From NCBI GenBank assembly GCA_947501475.1, contig CANMWA010000006.1, forward strand, positions 62,001 to 126,000: a stretch of DNA of 64,000 nucleotides, given 5' to 3'. This stretch comes from an uncultured Aquimarina sp. (lineage in GTDB: Bacteria > Bacteroidota > Bacteroidia > Flavobacteriales > Flavobacteriaceae). A program made the position numbers and the translations under genes. Under the pieces are notes generated by a model, which was given only the letters and a program-made list of their open reading frames with translations, ran no database searches and had not been told where the DNA came from. Positions 1-8,115 of this stretch are shown here, piece after piece; position 1 is the stretch's first letter, and the number at the start of each line of letters is the position of its first letter.

Positions 1-715
1 GTTTTGGAATCGGTTTTCCTGTTAAAGGTTCATAACCTAAAAATATAGATTCTCCTAATCTCAAATTATTTATCCTACCAACATCTTTTGTAGTGCTGAA
101 CCAATTATAATTAGCTGAGTTTCCTCCTGAGATCATAGATAGCTTTATATGGAACTTTTTTTCAATATTAATAGCAATAGAAGACAGTAATTCCATCTTT
201 TCTGCTGTAGGCTTAACTCCCGAAAAACAAGCAAGGTTTGTACCTATCCCAGTGAGTTTAATTCCTTGAAGACGTAATACTTTTTCAATGGTATTTTCGA
301 GTTGAGATGGCATTATTCCTTCGCGCAAATCTCCTAATTCTACCATGATTATGATCTTATGTATCTTACCATGTATGATAGCAAATTCTGAAAGTTTTTT
401 TATAACAGACAACTCCGAATTTAAACTCATATCAATATCTAATACTACTGATTCTGCCTGACTTATCATGGGTGTCCTAATCAATAAAAAAGAAGCTTTC
501 ACTCCAGCGTCACGCATTTTTTTGATATTTGCGATTCTTGAGTCAGCAAGAATTTTAACCCCACTCTTTACCAAAATATTGGCAATATGTGGATGCGCAC
601 AAACACCTTTAGTAACAGCAATTATATCTATACCTTTTGATCTAAAAAGGGTACTCAAAGTCTTAGCGTTATGAGCGATCTTGCTAAGGTGGATGTCTAT
701 TCTTGGGGTTGACAT
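1..715 (-). CDS. Alanine/ornithine racemase-family PLP enzyme (3' part outside window)
   Basis: A reading frame starts with ATG at 713-715 (MSTPRIDIHLSKIAHNAKTL) and stays open to the window edge, so only the N-terminal 238 residues are seen. The beginning fits the alanine racemase N-terminal TIM barrel, and IIAVTKGVCAHP places the PLP-binding lysine at about residue 36. The VTKGVC form is closer to ornithine racemase/YhfX-like members than to cell-wall alanine racemase. Further barrel motifs are MVELGDLREG, GIGTNLACF and MISGGNSANY. Its start overlaps the end of the upstream DUF1611 gene by 19 bases, so the two are probably translated together. The substrate cannot be read from the sequence; an amino-acid racemase is the safe call. 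Confidence 0.85.
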   Translation of the reverse strand, partial: MSTPRIDIHLSKIAHNAKTLSTLFRSKGIDIIAVTKGVCAHPHIANILVKSGVKILADSRIANIKKMRDAGVKASFLLIRTPMISQAESVVLDIDMSLNSELSVIKKLSEFAIIHGKIHKIIIMVELGDLREGIMPSQLENTIEKVLRLQGIKLTGIGTNLACFSGVKPTAEKMELLSSIAINIEKKFHIKLSMISGGNSANYNWFSTTKDVGRINNLRLGESIFLGYEPLTGKPIPK

Positions 716-1788
716 AATAGAGGATTGACACGAATTAAATCAGGAAATATTTCATGAAGTTTTTCTATCAGCTTGCTGCAGTCATTTTTTAAGACATCAG
801 TGACAGGTAATTGATACTTATCTTCATAAGCCTTTGTTGTACTTTCAATTTCTTGGTCATTCATTTCTTCATGATTGATAGTGATTGCAATTACTTTGGA
901 TCCTGAGAAAACTTCTAACATTTTTATTTCGCTTTCAAGTGTTGGCATTGGGATTTTAGGAAAATCACATCTGGCAAGCCTTTTTGGTGGATGTTGGAGG
1001 ATAATAGCCTTAGGCATAGCACCTCTAATGATTGCACTTGAGGAGGTAAATGCAGGATGACTAAGCGCTCCCTGCCCCTCTACTACAATAATATCGGGTT
1101 GTTCTTTGAGTGCTTCCAGAATAGCATTTTCAACTTCTCCAGTTGCAAAGCCAGAACTTAGCATATCTATCGCAATACCGTATTTTGAACCTTGAAGTAT
1201 TCCTGTCTGACCTGTAGTTATGAAGATGGCGTTTAAACCTTCTTTTTTTAGAGATTCTACTAACTTAAGTGCTGTAGTTCGCTTACCAACTGCACAATCT
1301 GTACCAGATACTGTTATTATAGGGGTTTGAACGTCTCTTATCTGTCCTGTAAAGTTGTGGAGATTTTCTTTTGAAGGTGGTTTTCTTACATCAAAAATGG
1401 ATACGTTGTATTTTTTTGCAAGATTCATACAAACTTCGTCATCCGAAAGAAACTCTGGAAGTCCGTTTACAATATGCATTCCAGTCTTAATGGCAGTGTG
1501 AATAATTTTTTTCTCATCATCACTAAGTAATGGCTTAAGGGGAGCAATTCCGTAGATAAAGTATTCTGGAGCACTATCTAATATTTGAATAGCGTGGTTG
1601 AAATTCTGGAATATTGGTATCCCATTTTTAGTTCCATCGAGATACTCACCTGCATCAAGACCTGATTTACTGCTATCTATAATACCAACGATTTCATACT
1701 TCCCAGAATGTCTGACAAGACCATTTGCAACTTTACCATCCAATTTGCCAAATTCGTTTTCGCAATAAACTATTGCCGATGTTTTCAT
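697..1788 (-). CDS. DUF1611 family P-loop protein, possible D-glutamate N-acetyltransferase (DgcN-like)
   Basis: 363 residues, the normal length for DUF1611. The N-terminal half is a Rossmann-like domain. The C-terminal half is a P-loop domain with the Walker A-type motif VSGTDCAVGKRTTALKL near residue 160 and a hydrophobic strand ending in VVEGQGALSHP. DUF1611 members have been linked to D-glutamate catabolism as the N-acetyltransferase DgcN; that assignment is family knowledge, not visible here. The coupling with a racemase-family gene (19-base overlap) fits D-amino-acid metabolism. In DgcN loci I know of, the partner is a dipeptide-epimerase-like enzyme rather than an alanine-racemase fold, so the exact reaction stays open. 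Confidence 0.8.
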   Translation of the reverse strand: MKTSAIVYCENEFGKLDGKVANGLVRHSGKYEIVGIIDSSKSGLDAGEYLDGTKNGIPIFQNFNHAIQILDSAPEYFIYGIAPLKPLLSDDEKKIIHTAIKTGMHIVNGLPEFLSDDEVCMNLAKKYNVSIFDVRKPPSKENLHNFTGQIRDVQTPIITVSGTDCAVGKRTTALKLVESLKKEGLNAIFITTGQTGILQGSKYGIAIDMLSSGFATGEVENAILEALKEQPDIIVVEGQGALSHPAFTSSSAIIRGAMPKAIILQHPPKRLARCDFPKIPMPTLESEIKMLEVFSGSKVIAITINHEEMNDQEIESTTKAYEDKYQLPVTDVLKNDCSKLIEKLHEIFPDLIRVNPLLCQPQE

Positions 1789-1830
1789 ATTTAAGTGATG
1801 TAAGATTAGTAAATTAACTTCAGAAAGATT

Positions 1831-2013
1831 TTAACTTCCTACTAGTGCTCTTCCATGCAAACCCAATTCCCATCTATCTGGATCATTTTGAAATCCGCAG
1901 TAATATATTCCATCAATATATCGCTTTACTATAAGCGAAATACTAGGGTTTATTTTAGTGAATACTGTATCACCAACTTCATATTTTAGAATTACTTTTT
2001 TATTCAATTTCAT
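1831..2013 (-). CDS. Small conserved hypothetical protein (60 aa)
   Basis: A 60-residue ORF beginning MKLNKKVILKYEVGDTVFTKINPSISLIVKRYIDGIYYC. The composition is protein-like, and the pattern VGDTVFTKINPS...V.RYI..IYYC resembles small uncharacterised Bacteroidota proteins of beta-rich, SH3-barrel-like type. There is no signal peptide or membrane segment. It ends 42 bases upstream of the DUF1611 start on the same strand and could be cotranscribed with it. No function is assigned. Confidence 0.6.
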   Translation of the reverse strand: MKLNKKVILKYEVGDTVFTKINPSISLIVKRYIDGIYYCGFQNDPDRWELGLHGRALVGS

Positions 2014-2277
2014 TTTTAATATTTGAAGCGGTTATTTTTTTATTTCTTTTGCCCCCAGAGAGTTAAGTTAATAAGTAAATAATCTCTGAGGATAAAAAGA
2101 ATCAGCAAGAAAAATGACGACGTTAAAGTATCCTTCCGAATGGCTCTAAGAGTTAGATTACTTAAGTGTCGTCTTTTTACCTTAAAATCGGTCGTATTAC
2201 ATTAATCTTCGGTTAGTTTTAATGTCTTCTGGCCAAAGAATATTTGTTTTTTGAAGTTTTATTCTATCGTATTTAAG

Positions 2278-2307
2278 AAAGGCAGAGTTTTTAATTTCTG
2301 CCTTTTT
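2278..2307 (+). terminator. Rho-independent terminator-like hairpin
   Basis: AAAGGCAGA (2278-2286) pairs with TCTGCCTTT (2297-2305), and the T run continues on the plus strand. No intact plus-strand gene lies upstream, so it is an orphan, probably left from a deleted gene. Confidence 0.55.
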
Positions 2308-2642
2308 ATTACCTGAAATGTTTTGTAGTATCTCTCAGATACTCCGCATTCATTATCATTTTGGTAATTCTGAATCTTTCAGGCCTGAAACGATTGCATC
2401 TAAGCATAAAACTTAATTATGATGTCTGTTACAAAGATCTTTATAATTAACTCATATTTGGTTATACAAAAGAAATTGAATGTTACATAAATCATAGGTT
2501 TTAGGATTTATAAATGCTTTTGGAAACTCAGTTCAGAAGAGTGCCGTTTACTATAATATTTTACCAAAAATCAATATTTAATTTAAAACATAAAGTTTTT
2601 ATTGAATCTTTTAAGTTCTGATCTTGAAATAATTGTATAACG

Positions 2643-2796
2643 CTAAGCAACTTTAAAGTATTCTGCCAACTCTTTGGTTTTCAGTAATTCATTTTCAAAA
2701 TGTTTCGACATTTGTCTTTCCGAGGTCACATCAAGCAGAAAACCACGCCATTTGGCGTGGTTTTCTATTTGCAGTAGTGAGTTTATTGGGGATCAT
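2643..2796 (-). pseudogene. Possible remnant of a PAS/HisKA sensor kinase
   Basis: An open minus-strand frame of about 50 codons with no usable start reads GFLLDVTSERQMSKHFENEL and then LKTKELAEYFKVA before a TAG. This matches the linker between a PAS domain and a HisKA domain (typically ...DITERK...ALLKAKE.AE...AK.EFL.NMSHEIRTP), broken just where AKxEFL would continue. The identification rests on a short pattern, and a perfect hairpin lies inside the frame, so it may partly be coincidence. Confidence 0.3.
2737..2766. terminator. Perfect 13-bp stem hairpin, bidirectional terminator type
   Basis: AGAAAACCACGCC (2737-2749) and GGCGTGGTTTTCT (2754-2766) are perfect complements around an ATTT loop. 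The T tract is only four bases on each side, so termination is plausible but not certain. No neighbouring intact gene ends here. Confidence 0.5.
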
Positions 2797-2839
2797 TGAA
2801 GATAATCCCTCCGCGGTCACAATGAGACAATTTTTACCG

Positions 2840-2867
2840 AAGCGAGACAATATTGTCTCGCTTTTTT
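2840..2867 (+). terminator. Perfect palindromic terminator before the 198-aa hypothetical gene
   Basis: Positions 2840-2863 form a perfect 24-base palindrome (arms AAGCGAGACAAT and ATTGTCTCGCTT) that runs straight into a T7 tract on the plus strand. It lies 60 bases before the next gene start, so it must end transcription from upstream or act in that gene's leader. Confidence 0.6.
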
Positions 2868-2929
2868 GTTGGTTATTATTACTTTTATATTCTGGAAATA
2901 AATCCAATTAGATTTGTCTAATTTATTCG

Positions 2930-3526
2930 ATGCAATCAATACTTTACGAAAAAATGTTAGGAAAGGGGCTAATTATAGAGGAAGAACTAGATGAATATCA
3001 AGTCTACAAAAAGGGTCAAATAATTAAATTTGAAAGTATCGCATATGATCTATACAAAAAAGTTAAAAACTGGAATGGTTGGTTTGGAGTATCTCCTATT
3101 CCAAAGGAAATAAAAGACATAGTTGAGAATAAAAAACTAAACTTTTCAGATGTATATTACTATTGTAAAGATGAGAAAAAGAGAAATCAATTAATAATCT
3201 TTGATAATTGCAGCAAAATATTTAGCCGTTCCTTATTCAAAATAACAACTATTTTTCAAAGTAAAGAGGAATATTATTTGCTTTTAAATGACAAATTGGT
3301 TCTTAGAATAAGTGAAAACACAAAAGTTTATACGCGCGACATTGGGTTGGATCATTGGGAACAGGCTTTTATTGAACAGGATGATAAGCTATTGTCAGAT
3401 ATTATTTATTGGTACAAATATGAAAATATGGGAATATTCTCTGATAGTGAAAGATTAGGTGCAGTCGAGGATATATACTGTAGATATTTAATCTATTTCC
3501 AGACTAAATATATTATTGGTTTTTAA
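2930..3526 (+). CDS. Hypothetical protein, 198 aa
   Basis: Starts at ATG 2930 (MQSILYEKMLGKGLIIEEEL). The protein is lysine-, tyrosine- and aromatic-rich, without signal peptide or transmembrane segment, so it is probably cytoplasmic. No motif I recognise is present. It stands alone on the plus strand between a decayed region and a minus-strand operon, directly after a palindromic terminator. A dangling accessory gene of this kind could be part of an immunity or effector set, but nothing in the sequence supports a specific role. Confidence 0.6.
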   Translation: MQSILYEKMLGKGLIIEEELDEYQVYKKGQIIKFESIAYDLYKKVKNWNGWFGVSPIPKEIKDIVENKKLNFSDVYYYCKDEKKRNQLIIFDNCSKIFSRSLFKITTIFQSKEEYYLLLNDKLVLRISENTKVYTRDIGLDHWEQAFIEQDDKLLSDIIYWYKYENMGIFSDSERLGAVEDIYCRYLIYFQTKYIIGF

Positions 3527-3581
3527 ACTTTGATTGTAAAACAATTATCCCGTTCATTACATAATTATTCGTAATGATATA

Positions 3582-3690
3582 ACTTACATACCCCAGTCTG
3601 GTTTGATATTTAAAATCCAGATCTTTTAGCTCTTACGCTTTTTGAACACATTTGAATACCAAATTTTATGTGTAGTTTCTATTATACTTT
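3582..3690 (-). pseudogene. N-terminal scar of a third TPR-like paralogue
   Basis: This stretch aligns closely with the N-terminal coding region of the two neighbouring paralogues (compare 4621-4740 and 5780-5905): shared blocks include the codons for IFKCVQ, AKELKDLDLEY and the track around ACACATTTGAA. It carries an indel that breaks the frame and an in-frame TAA. It is joined directly to the C-terminal end of the next paralogue at an AAAAAAGT sequence that occurs both at the 3' end and near the 5' end of these genes, which is the signature of an unequal recombination that deleted the middle. Confidence 0.7.
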
Positions 3691-3752
3691 TTTGAAGATA
3701 TCAGAGTAAAAATCCAGTTTCTCTTCGTAGAAATTATTGCCATTTCTTAGGT

Positions 3753-4775
3753 CTAACTTTTTTGCATGATGATAAGCAATATCTGCAAACCATCTTGATA
3801 ATTCTTTAGTTCTGTATTTGCTCTGTTGATGATTCGGTACATCATTTTTTTGCTGAACAATGATAAATCAATTGAAATACTTTCTTTTCCTGATCTATGC
3901 ATTTCCCGAAAAAACAAATGGCATGATTGATAAAAATAACACTTAGAAACATCATCCCAACTTTCATGACGTGAGTTTAATTTCTCCTCTACGATAGAAA
4001 AACACTCTGAAAACCTATGGTTAGCAGATAGGTAAAGTATTATTTTGTGACTTAGATCTTCAGTTTCTGAATTTTTAATCGTTAACTGATAATACTTTTC
4101 TGCCAATGCTGTCTTGCCTAGCATCATGTAGGTAAATACAATTTTTGGATAAGTAATACCCGGTACATATAGACAGGAAATCTTTTTATCAAGAATAGGC
4201 TTGGCTTTTTCCAGAACTTCGGCATATAGTTTCATATCGAATAAGACATTAAGAGTTCCATTTACCATACAGGCTTCACAGTTATCTAAAGGTCCTTTTT
4301 CTGAAATAGATTCAGATGCACGCAAATAGAGTAATGCTTCCTTTGGGTTACCCATTCTGTGGAGTTTTGACATTTTGTAATACGTTATTATCCGTTGTCC
4401 TGCTCCATATTTATTGAATCTCCTTTCAAAATCGTTGAAAACAGTTTCAATTTGGTCACGGGAGATAGCACTAAACTCATATAAGTCATTGACAATCCAT
4501 TTATAAGCCCATAATGTATCCTTATAATTAAAACGTTTAGGGTATGTATCACAACAATCCAAAAGCCAAGGAAAAATTGAGATTGCTTTTTCAGTATACC
4601 CCAGAAACTCTAATTGACTTACATATTCTAGTCTGGCTTTATACTCAAGATCCAGATCTTTTAACTCTTTTGCTTCTTGAACACATTTGAATATCAAATT
4701 TTTATTGTCTTCGGTGTAGTTTTTATTACACTTTTTTATGAAATTCTCTATTTCTTTTTTTGTCTTTAGTCTCAT
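3753..4775 (-). CDS. TPR-like helical repeat protein, paralogue 2 (C-terminus frameshifted)
   Basis: 340 residues as read, strongly similar along its length to the upstream neighbour at 4827-5939: MRLKTKKEIENFIKKCNKNY, LFKCVQEAKELKDLDLEYKARLEYVSQL, GNPKEALLYLR, DNCEACMVNGT, LEKAKPILDKK. The helical hairpins with small/aromatic spacing suggest a TPR or TPR-like solenoid. Similarity stops at SLFSKK, where a run of seven A (T7 at 3847-3853 on the plus strand) is followed by a non-homologous tail. Shifting by -1 at this run restores NDVPNHQQSKYRTKELSRWF and the family C-terminus ending SDIFKKV at 3682. It is therefore either a frameshifted gene, a slippage product or a sequencing error. Confidence 0.75.
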   Translation of the reverse strand: MRLKTKKEIENFIKKCNKNYTEDNKNLIFKCVQEAKELKDLDLEYKARLEYVSQLEFLGYTEKAISIFPWLLDCCDTYPKRFNYKDTLWAYKWIVNDLYEFSAISRDQIETVFNDFERRFNKYGAGQRIITYYKMSKLHRMGNPKEALLYLRASESISEKGPLDNCEACMVNGTLNVLFDMKLYAEVLEKAKPILDKKISCLYVPGITYPKIVFTYMMLGKTALAEKYYQLTIKNSETEDLSHKIILYLSANHRFSECFSIVEEKLNSRHESWDDVSKCYFYQSCHLFFREMHRSGKESISIDLSLFSKKMMYRIINRANTELKNYQDGLQILLIIMQKS

Positions 4776-4826
4776 AATTCTCAGATGTCAATATCGGTTG
4801 AATTAATTTGTTATTTACCTGTGAGG

Positions 4827-5939
4827 TTATTGCTTCACTTTTTTGAAGATATCAGAGTAAAAATCCAGTTTCTCTTCGTAGAAATTATTGCCATTTCTTA
4901 GATCCAACTTTTTTGCATGATGATAAGCAATATCTATAAACCATCCTGATAATTCCTTTGTTTGATACTTGTTATGCTGATGACCAGGAAAATTCTCTTT
5001 TATAATCGATGATGACAGATCAAGAGTTGCGTTTTCTTTTCCTTGTAAATACATTTTTAAGAAAAATAAATTACACGACTGATAAAATAAGCACTTGGCT
5101 TTATCACTACTTCGTTCTAAAATTAAGTTTAATTGTTTTTCTATAATACTAATCCCCTCTACAAATCTATTGTTCACCGCCAGATATAGTACCAAATAGT
5201 GATAGTCGATAAAATTTAACTCTTCCAAATTTAGATTTTGATCACTTAACTGATAGTATTTTTCTGCTAACTCGATCTTATCTTTGATCATATAGATATA
5301 CATAATTCTTGGATAGGTAGTTTTAGGTACACTGACGCATGTAAGATTTTTGTCTAAAATAGGCTTTGCCTTTTCCAAGACTTCATCAAATAACCCCACC
5401 TCAATAAGGATGTCAAAAGTACCATCTACCATACAGGCTTCGCAATCATCTAGAGGTCCATTTTTTAAAACCGTCTCATAATTGCGCAAATGTTGTAAAG
5501 CTTCTTTTGGATTACCCAACCTATGCGCTTTTGTCATTTTGTAATGTTCTAAGATTCGCTGTCCGGATCCATATTTGTTATATCTATTTTCAAAATCATT
5601 GAAAACAGTTTCAATCTGCTTATAAGAGATGCTGGCAAAATCAAATAAAGAAATGACAATCCATTTATAAGTCCATAATGTGCTTGAATATCTAAAGCGC
5701 TTTGGGTATGTATCACAGCATTCCAAAAACCATGGAAAAATCGGAATGGCTTTTTCATGATAGTTAAGATTAACTAATTGAGCCACATATTCTAATCTAA
5801 CTTTGTATTCAAGATCCAGATCCTTTAACTCCTGCGCTTTTTGAACACATTTGAACACCAAATTTTTATTAGCTTCTGTATAGTCTCTATGACATTTTTT
5901 TATGATGTTTTCTATTTCTTGTTTAGTCTTTAGTTTCAT
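4827..5939 (-). CDS. TPR-like helical repeat protein, paralogue 1
   Basis: 370 residues, all-helical in appearance, with repeated patterns such as LDLEYKVRLEYVAQLVNLNYHEKAI and AEKYYQL typical of TPR-like solenoids, and a short conserved DDCEACMVDG motif in the middle. It has no signal peptide. Its ATG overlaps the last 17 bases of the HSP90-like gene, pointing to translational coupling and a joint function; TPR proteins are classical HSP90 partners in eukaryotes, but whether that applies here is inference. A second, 3'-frameshifted copy follows 51 bases downstream and a third copy survives only as a fragment. Confidence 0.85.
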   Translation of the reverse strand: MKLKTKQEIENIIKKCHRDYTEANKNLVFKCVQKAQELKDLDLEYKVRLEYVAQLVNLNYHEKAIPIFPWFLECCDTYPKRFRYSSTLWTYKWIVISLFDFASISYKQIETVFNDFENRYNKYGSGQRILEHYKMTKAHRLGNPKEALQHLRNYETVLKNGPLDDCEACMVDGTFDILIEVGLFDEVLEKAKPILDKNLTCVSVPKTTYPRIMYIYMIKDKIELAEKYYQLSDQNLNLEELNFIDYHYLVLYLAVNNRFVEGISIIEKQLNLILERSSDKAKCLFYQSCNLFFLKMYLQGKENATLDLSSSIIKENFPGHQHNKYQTKELSGWFIDIAYHHAKKLDLRNGNNFYEEKLDFYSDIFKKVKQ

Positions 5940-7707
5940 TGTTGTCGGATATTAATGCTAATTGAATCAGGTCGTTAAAATTATCATTCATAGCTATAAG
6001 CTCTATATTATTTAATGGATAATGTCCCAAAAGTTTGGCGTTAACATATAGTGTTTTTATGATCAGATCATTTAAGCTCCCTGATTTTTTTAAAAGAGAG
6101 GACACCACCTTATTTTTAAGATTAAGGTATAAATGAGAATTGTATTGTTCTTGTGGGTCAAATACGCTTTCTGAAATTGATTTCCATAAATCATTTTGAT
6201 CTTTCTGAATATTTTTGATATCCTCTGCAATCAATGAATCAATACTAGCATGATAGATAGCAGGGATACTTTCAGGTTCATAACCTCGTAATTTAATTTT
6301 GCAATGATATTTATCTAGATGAAGTTGCAGATCATTGATGATCGGTTCATACTTTTGATGATCATCGACATCGATATTTCCTAGAAAATCACCAAAATAA
6401 TTTGCTGCGATTTCTACATAATCTCTTGTTTTGTCTATTACGCTTATTTTCTTGATGATACCTTTATCAAACGTATATCCTGCATTGACTACTAGTTTTT
6501 TATTGGCGATAGCAATAGGGATGATTTGCTTAAATTCATCGCTATTGGTTACATAAAATATAGTTTCATTCAGTTCTCTTATTTCGTTTAGATTCAGTTG
6601 GCCATATGTAGTATCAAACTCAAACCATTTTGCTATAAAAACAAGAAAGCTTTCATCTGTTAAAGCCATTTGTTTGAGGGGAAAACTATGAGTTTGAATA
6701 ATTCTTTTTAGGGTAGAGGGTGCACTTTTGCTTAACTGATAAAAATATTCCTTGATACTATCCTCAACATTTTTTTTAAGTTGCTCCGAAATTTCATTAG
6801 GATAAATACTTTCTCTTGAAGCATTAAGAGAGATGTTTTCTGAATTGATAATTGCTCTTACAAAAACAGCCCATTTTGGCAAGATATCATTAGAGGCTGT
6901 GGTCACAAAAATTCTTTTTACATAGAGGTACCCTTCTTTTCTATCTGTTAAGTAACTTGCTTGTGGAGAGAGATATAACACGCCTTGATTGCGATTGGTT
7001 TTTTTATCTTTTAAAAGAATGTAGTTGGTGAAACCTTCGTCAAAAACCTCCTGTCCTAAAGCTAGACATTGGTCACCATCTAAATTTTCTTCCCAGGGAA
7101 ATGATCTGTTTATGGTTCCTTTGGAAATACTATTAATTTCGATATTGATAGGAATATGCAAATATTGACCATACTTTTTTATACTTGATACAATCCCATT
7201 TGAATTGAGGTTTATCTTATCCCGAAGTTTTAAGATAACTTTGGTTCCGATGGTAAGATCGTAGGTTATAGTTTCGATTACATACGTGCCATCAATATTA
7301 CCGGTCCATTTGATGGCTTGATCTTCTTCTGAAGGTCTGGTAATAAGAACAATATCATCCGAAACCATAAAGCAAGATAATATCCCGATCCCAAATTGAC
7401 CAATAAAGTCATTGCGCATGCTATCGTCTAATTTAGAACTCGACCCAATTTTTGCCAGGAATTCTTCCACTTGTCGAGCTGTAAGTCCAATACCATTATC
7501 CGAAATAATAAACCCTGCTCCATCTGAATTATTAAAATATTCTATGGTTATTAACGGTTCAAAGGTTTCTGTTTTTTTTCTTGCATTGATAGCATCGATT
7601 GCATTCTGCAATAATTCTCTGATAAAAACTTCTTTCTGAGAATACAAGTGATCAGAAAGAATTTTTATAATTCCTGATAGATTAACTAGAAAAGGTGTGT
7701 TTTTCAT
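5923..7707 (-). CDS. HSP90-family GHKL ATPase (HtpG paralogue with divergent C-terminus)
   Basis: 594 residues. The N-terminal GHKL ATPase domain is well preserved: E31/N35/D38 in FIRELLQNAIDA, DNGIG at 70-74, GQFGIG at 103-108 and GTKVIL near 165. The middle domain keeps the HSP90 pattern RIFVTTASNDILPKWAVFVRAII followed by NISLNASRESI, with the conserved arginine. From about residue 340 the sequence no longer looks like the HtpG dimerisation domain, so this is an HSP90-like paralogue rather than the housekeeping chaperone. It lies 3 bases after the HAD gene and overlaps the TPR gene by 17 bases. An active ATP-driven chaperone or switch is likely; clients are unknown. Confidence 0.85.
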   Translation of the reverse strand: MKNTPFLVNLSGIIKILSDHLYSQKEVFIRELLQNAIDAINARKKTETFEPLITIEYFNNSDGAGFIISDNGIGLTARQVEEFLAKIGSSSKLDDSMRNDFIGQFGIGILSCFMVSDDIVLITRPSEEDQAIKWTGNIDGTYVIETITYDLTIGTKVILKLRDKINLNSNGIVSSIKKYGQYLHIPINIEINSISKGTINRSFPWEENLDGDQCLALGQEVFDEGFTNYILLKDKKTNRNQGVLYLSPQASYLTDRKEGYLYVKRIFVTTASNDILPKWAVFVRAIINSENISLNASRESIYPNEISEQLKKNVEDSIKEYFYQLSKSAPSTLKRIIQTHSFPLKQMALTDESFLVFIAKWFEFDTTYGQLNLNEIRELNETIFYVTNSDEFKQIIPIAIANKKLVVNAGYTFDKGIIKKISVIDKTRDYVEIAANYFGDFLGNIDVDDHQKYEPIINDLQLHLDKYHCKIKLRGYEPESIPAIYHASIDSLIAEDIKNIQKDQNDLWKSISESVFDPQEQYNSHLYLNLKNKVVSSLLKKSGSLNDLIIKTLYVNAKLLGHYPLNNIELIAMNDNFNDLIQLALISDNNETKD

Positions 7708-7710
7708 ATA

Positions 7711-8091
7711 TTATATAGTTTTAAGTTTATTTATTGCTTTCCAATCGACTATTTTGTTTCTAGTGTTTTTTGATTTTTTTAGTGGTATTCCAGGACAGAT
7801 ATCATCGATAAAAATCAAATCCCTCAACCTAAAAACCTCCCAATCCCAAGGTGATGGCATTATTTTTCTTTGCTCAACATCATGGAGTGAAATCTTAGCC
7901 TGAGTCTTTATGTATTTGATAGCTTCTTGCAATGTCCCATCGGTGCAATCTACTCGATACGTATTTAATATAATTGTGTGCTGTGCTTTTTCAAGTTTTC
8001 TTAGCACTTCAAAACATCCGGTATTATATTTTCCTATATTTGGGTATTCATGTTCTACTACAGTACCATCAAAATCTAAATAAATCTGCAT
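7711..8091 (-). CDS. Small HAD-like hydrolase
   Basis: 126 residues starting MQIYLDFDGTVVEHEYPNIG. DFDGT is HAD motif I, with the nucleophile Asp and the acid/base Asp. Motif II is a threonine in ILNTYR, and LRDLIFIDDICPG supplies the acidic motif IV. It has no cap domain of note, as in short HAD proteins of Bacteroidota that resemble the C0 subgroup. A cytoplasmic phosphatase or nucleotidase on a small substrate is the likely role. It sits between the barrel gene (24-base gap) and the HSP90-like gene (3-base gap) in one operon. Confidence 0.75.
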   Translation of the reverse strand: MQIYLDFDGTVVEHEYPNIGKYNTGCFEVLRKLEKAQHTIILNTYRVDCTDGTLQEAIKYIKTQAKISLHDVEQRKIMPSPWDWEVFRLRDLIFIDDICPGIPLKKSKNTRNKIVDWKAINKLKTI

Positions 8092-8115
8092 ATTTTGTTT
8101 TTTATAGGTTGACTA

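Larger units (their letters stand above)
2014..2929. other. Long stretch without an intact gene; hairpins and decayed coding traces
   Basis: About 0.9 kb with no intact gene. It holds a long-armed imperfect hairpin ending in a T run (GACGAC at 2116-2121 pairs with GTCGTC at 2168-2173, then T5), three further terminator-like hairpins listed separately, and a short minus-strand frame at 2643-2796 that looks like the remains of a sensor kinase. A second trace, AIVSGLKDSELPK followed by two stops, reads on the minus strand near 2380 and could be a receiver-domain fragment. Together these suggest deleted two-component genes whose terminators survived. Confidence 0.5.

Noticed and set aside
875..1060. 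Plus-strand open frames inside the DUF1611, HSP90-like, kinase and katG genes
   Set aside because: They lie opposite strong coding frames, lack start context and have no recognisable protein pattern.
3540..3600. Possible short gene after the 198-aa hypothetical
   Set aside because: No open frame with a plausible start; the sequence turns into the paralogue remnant.
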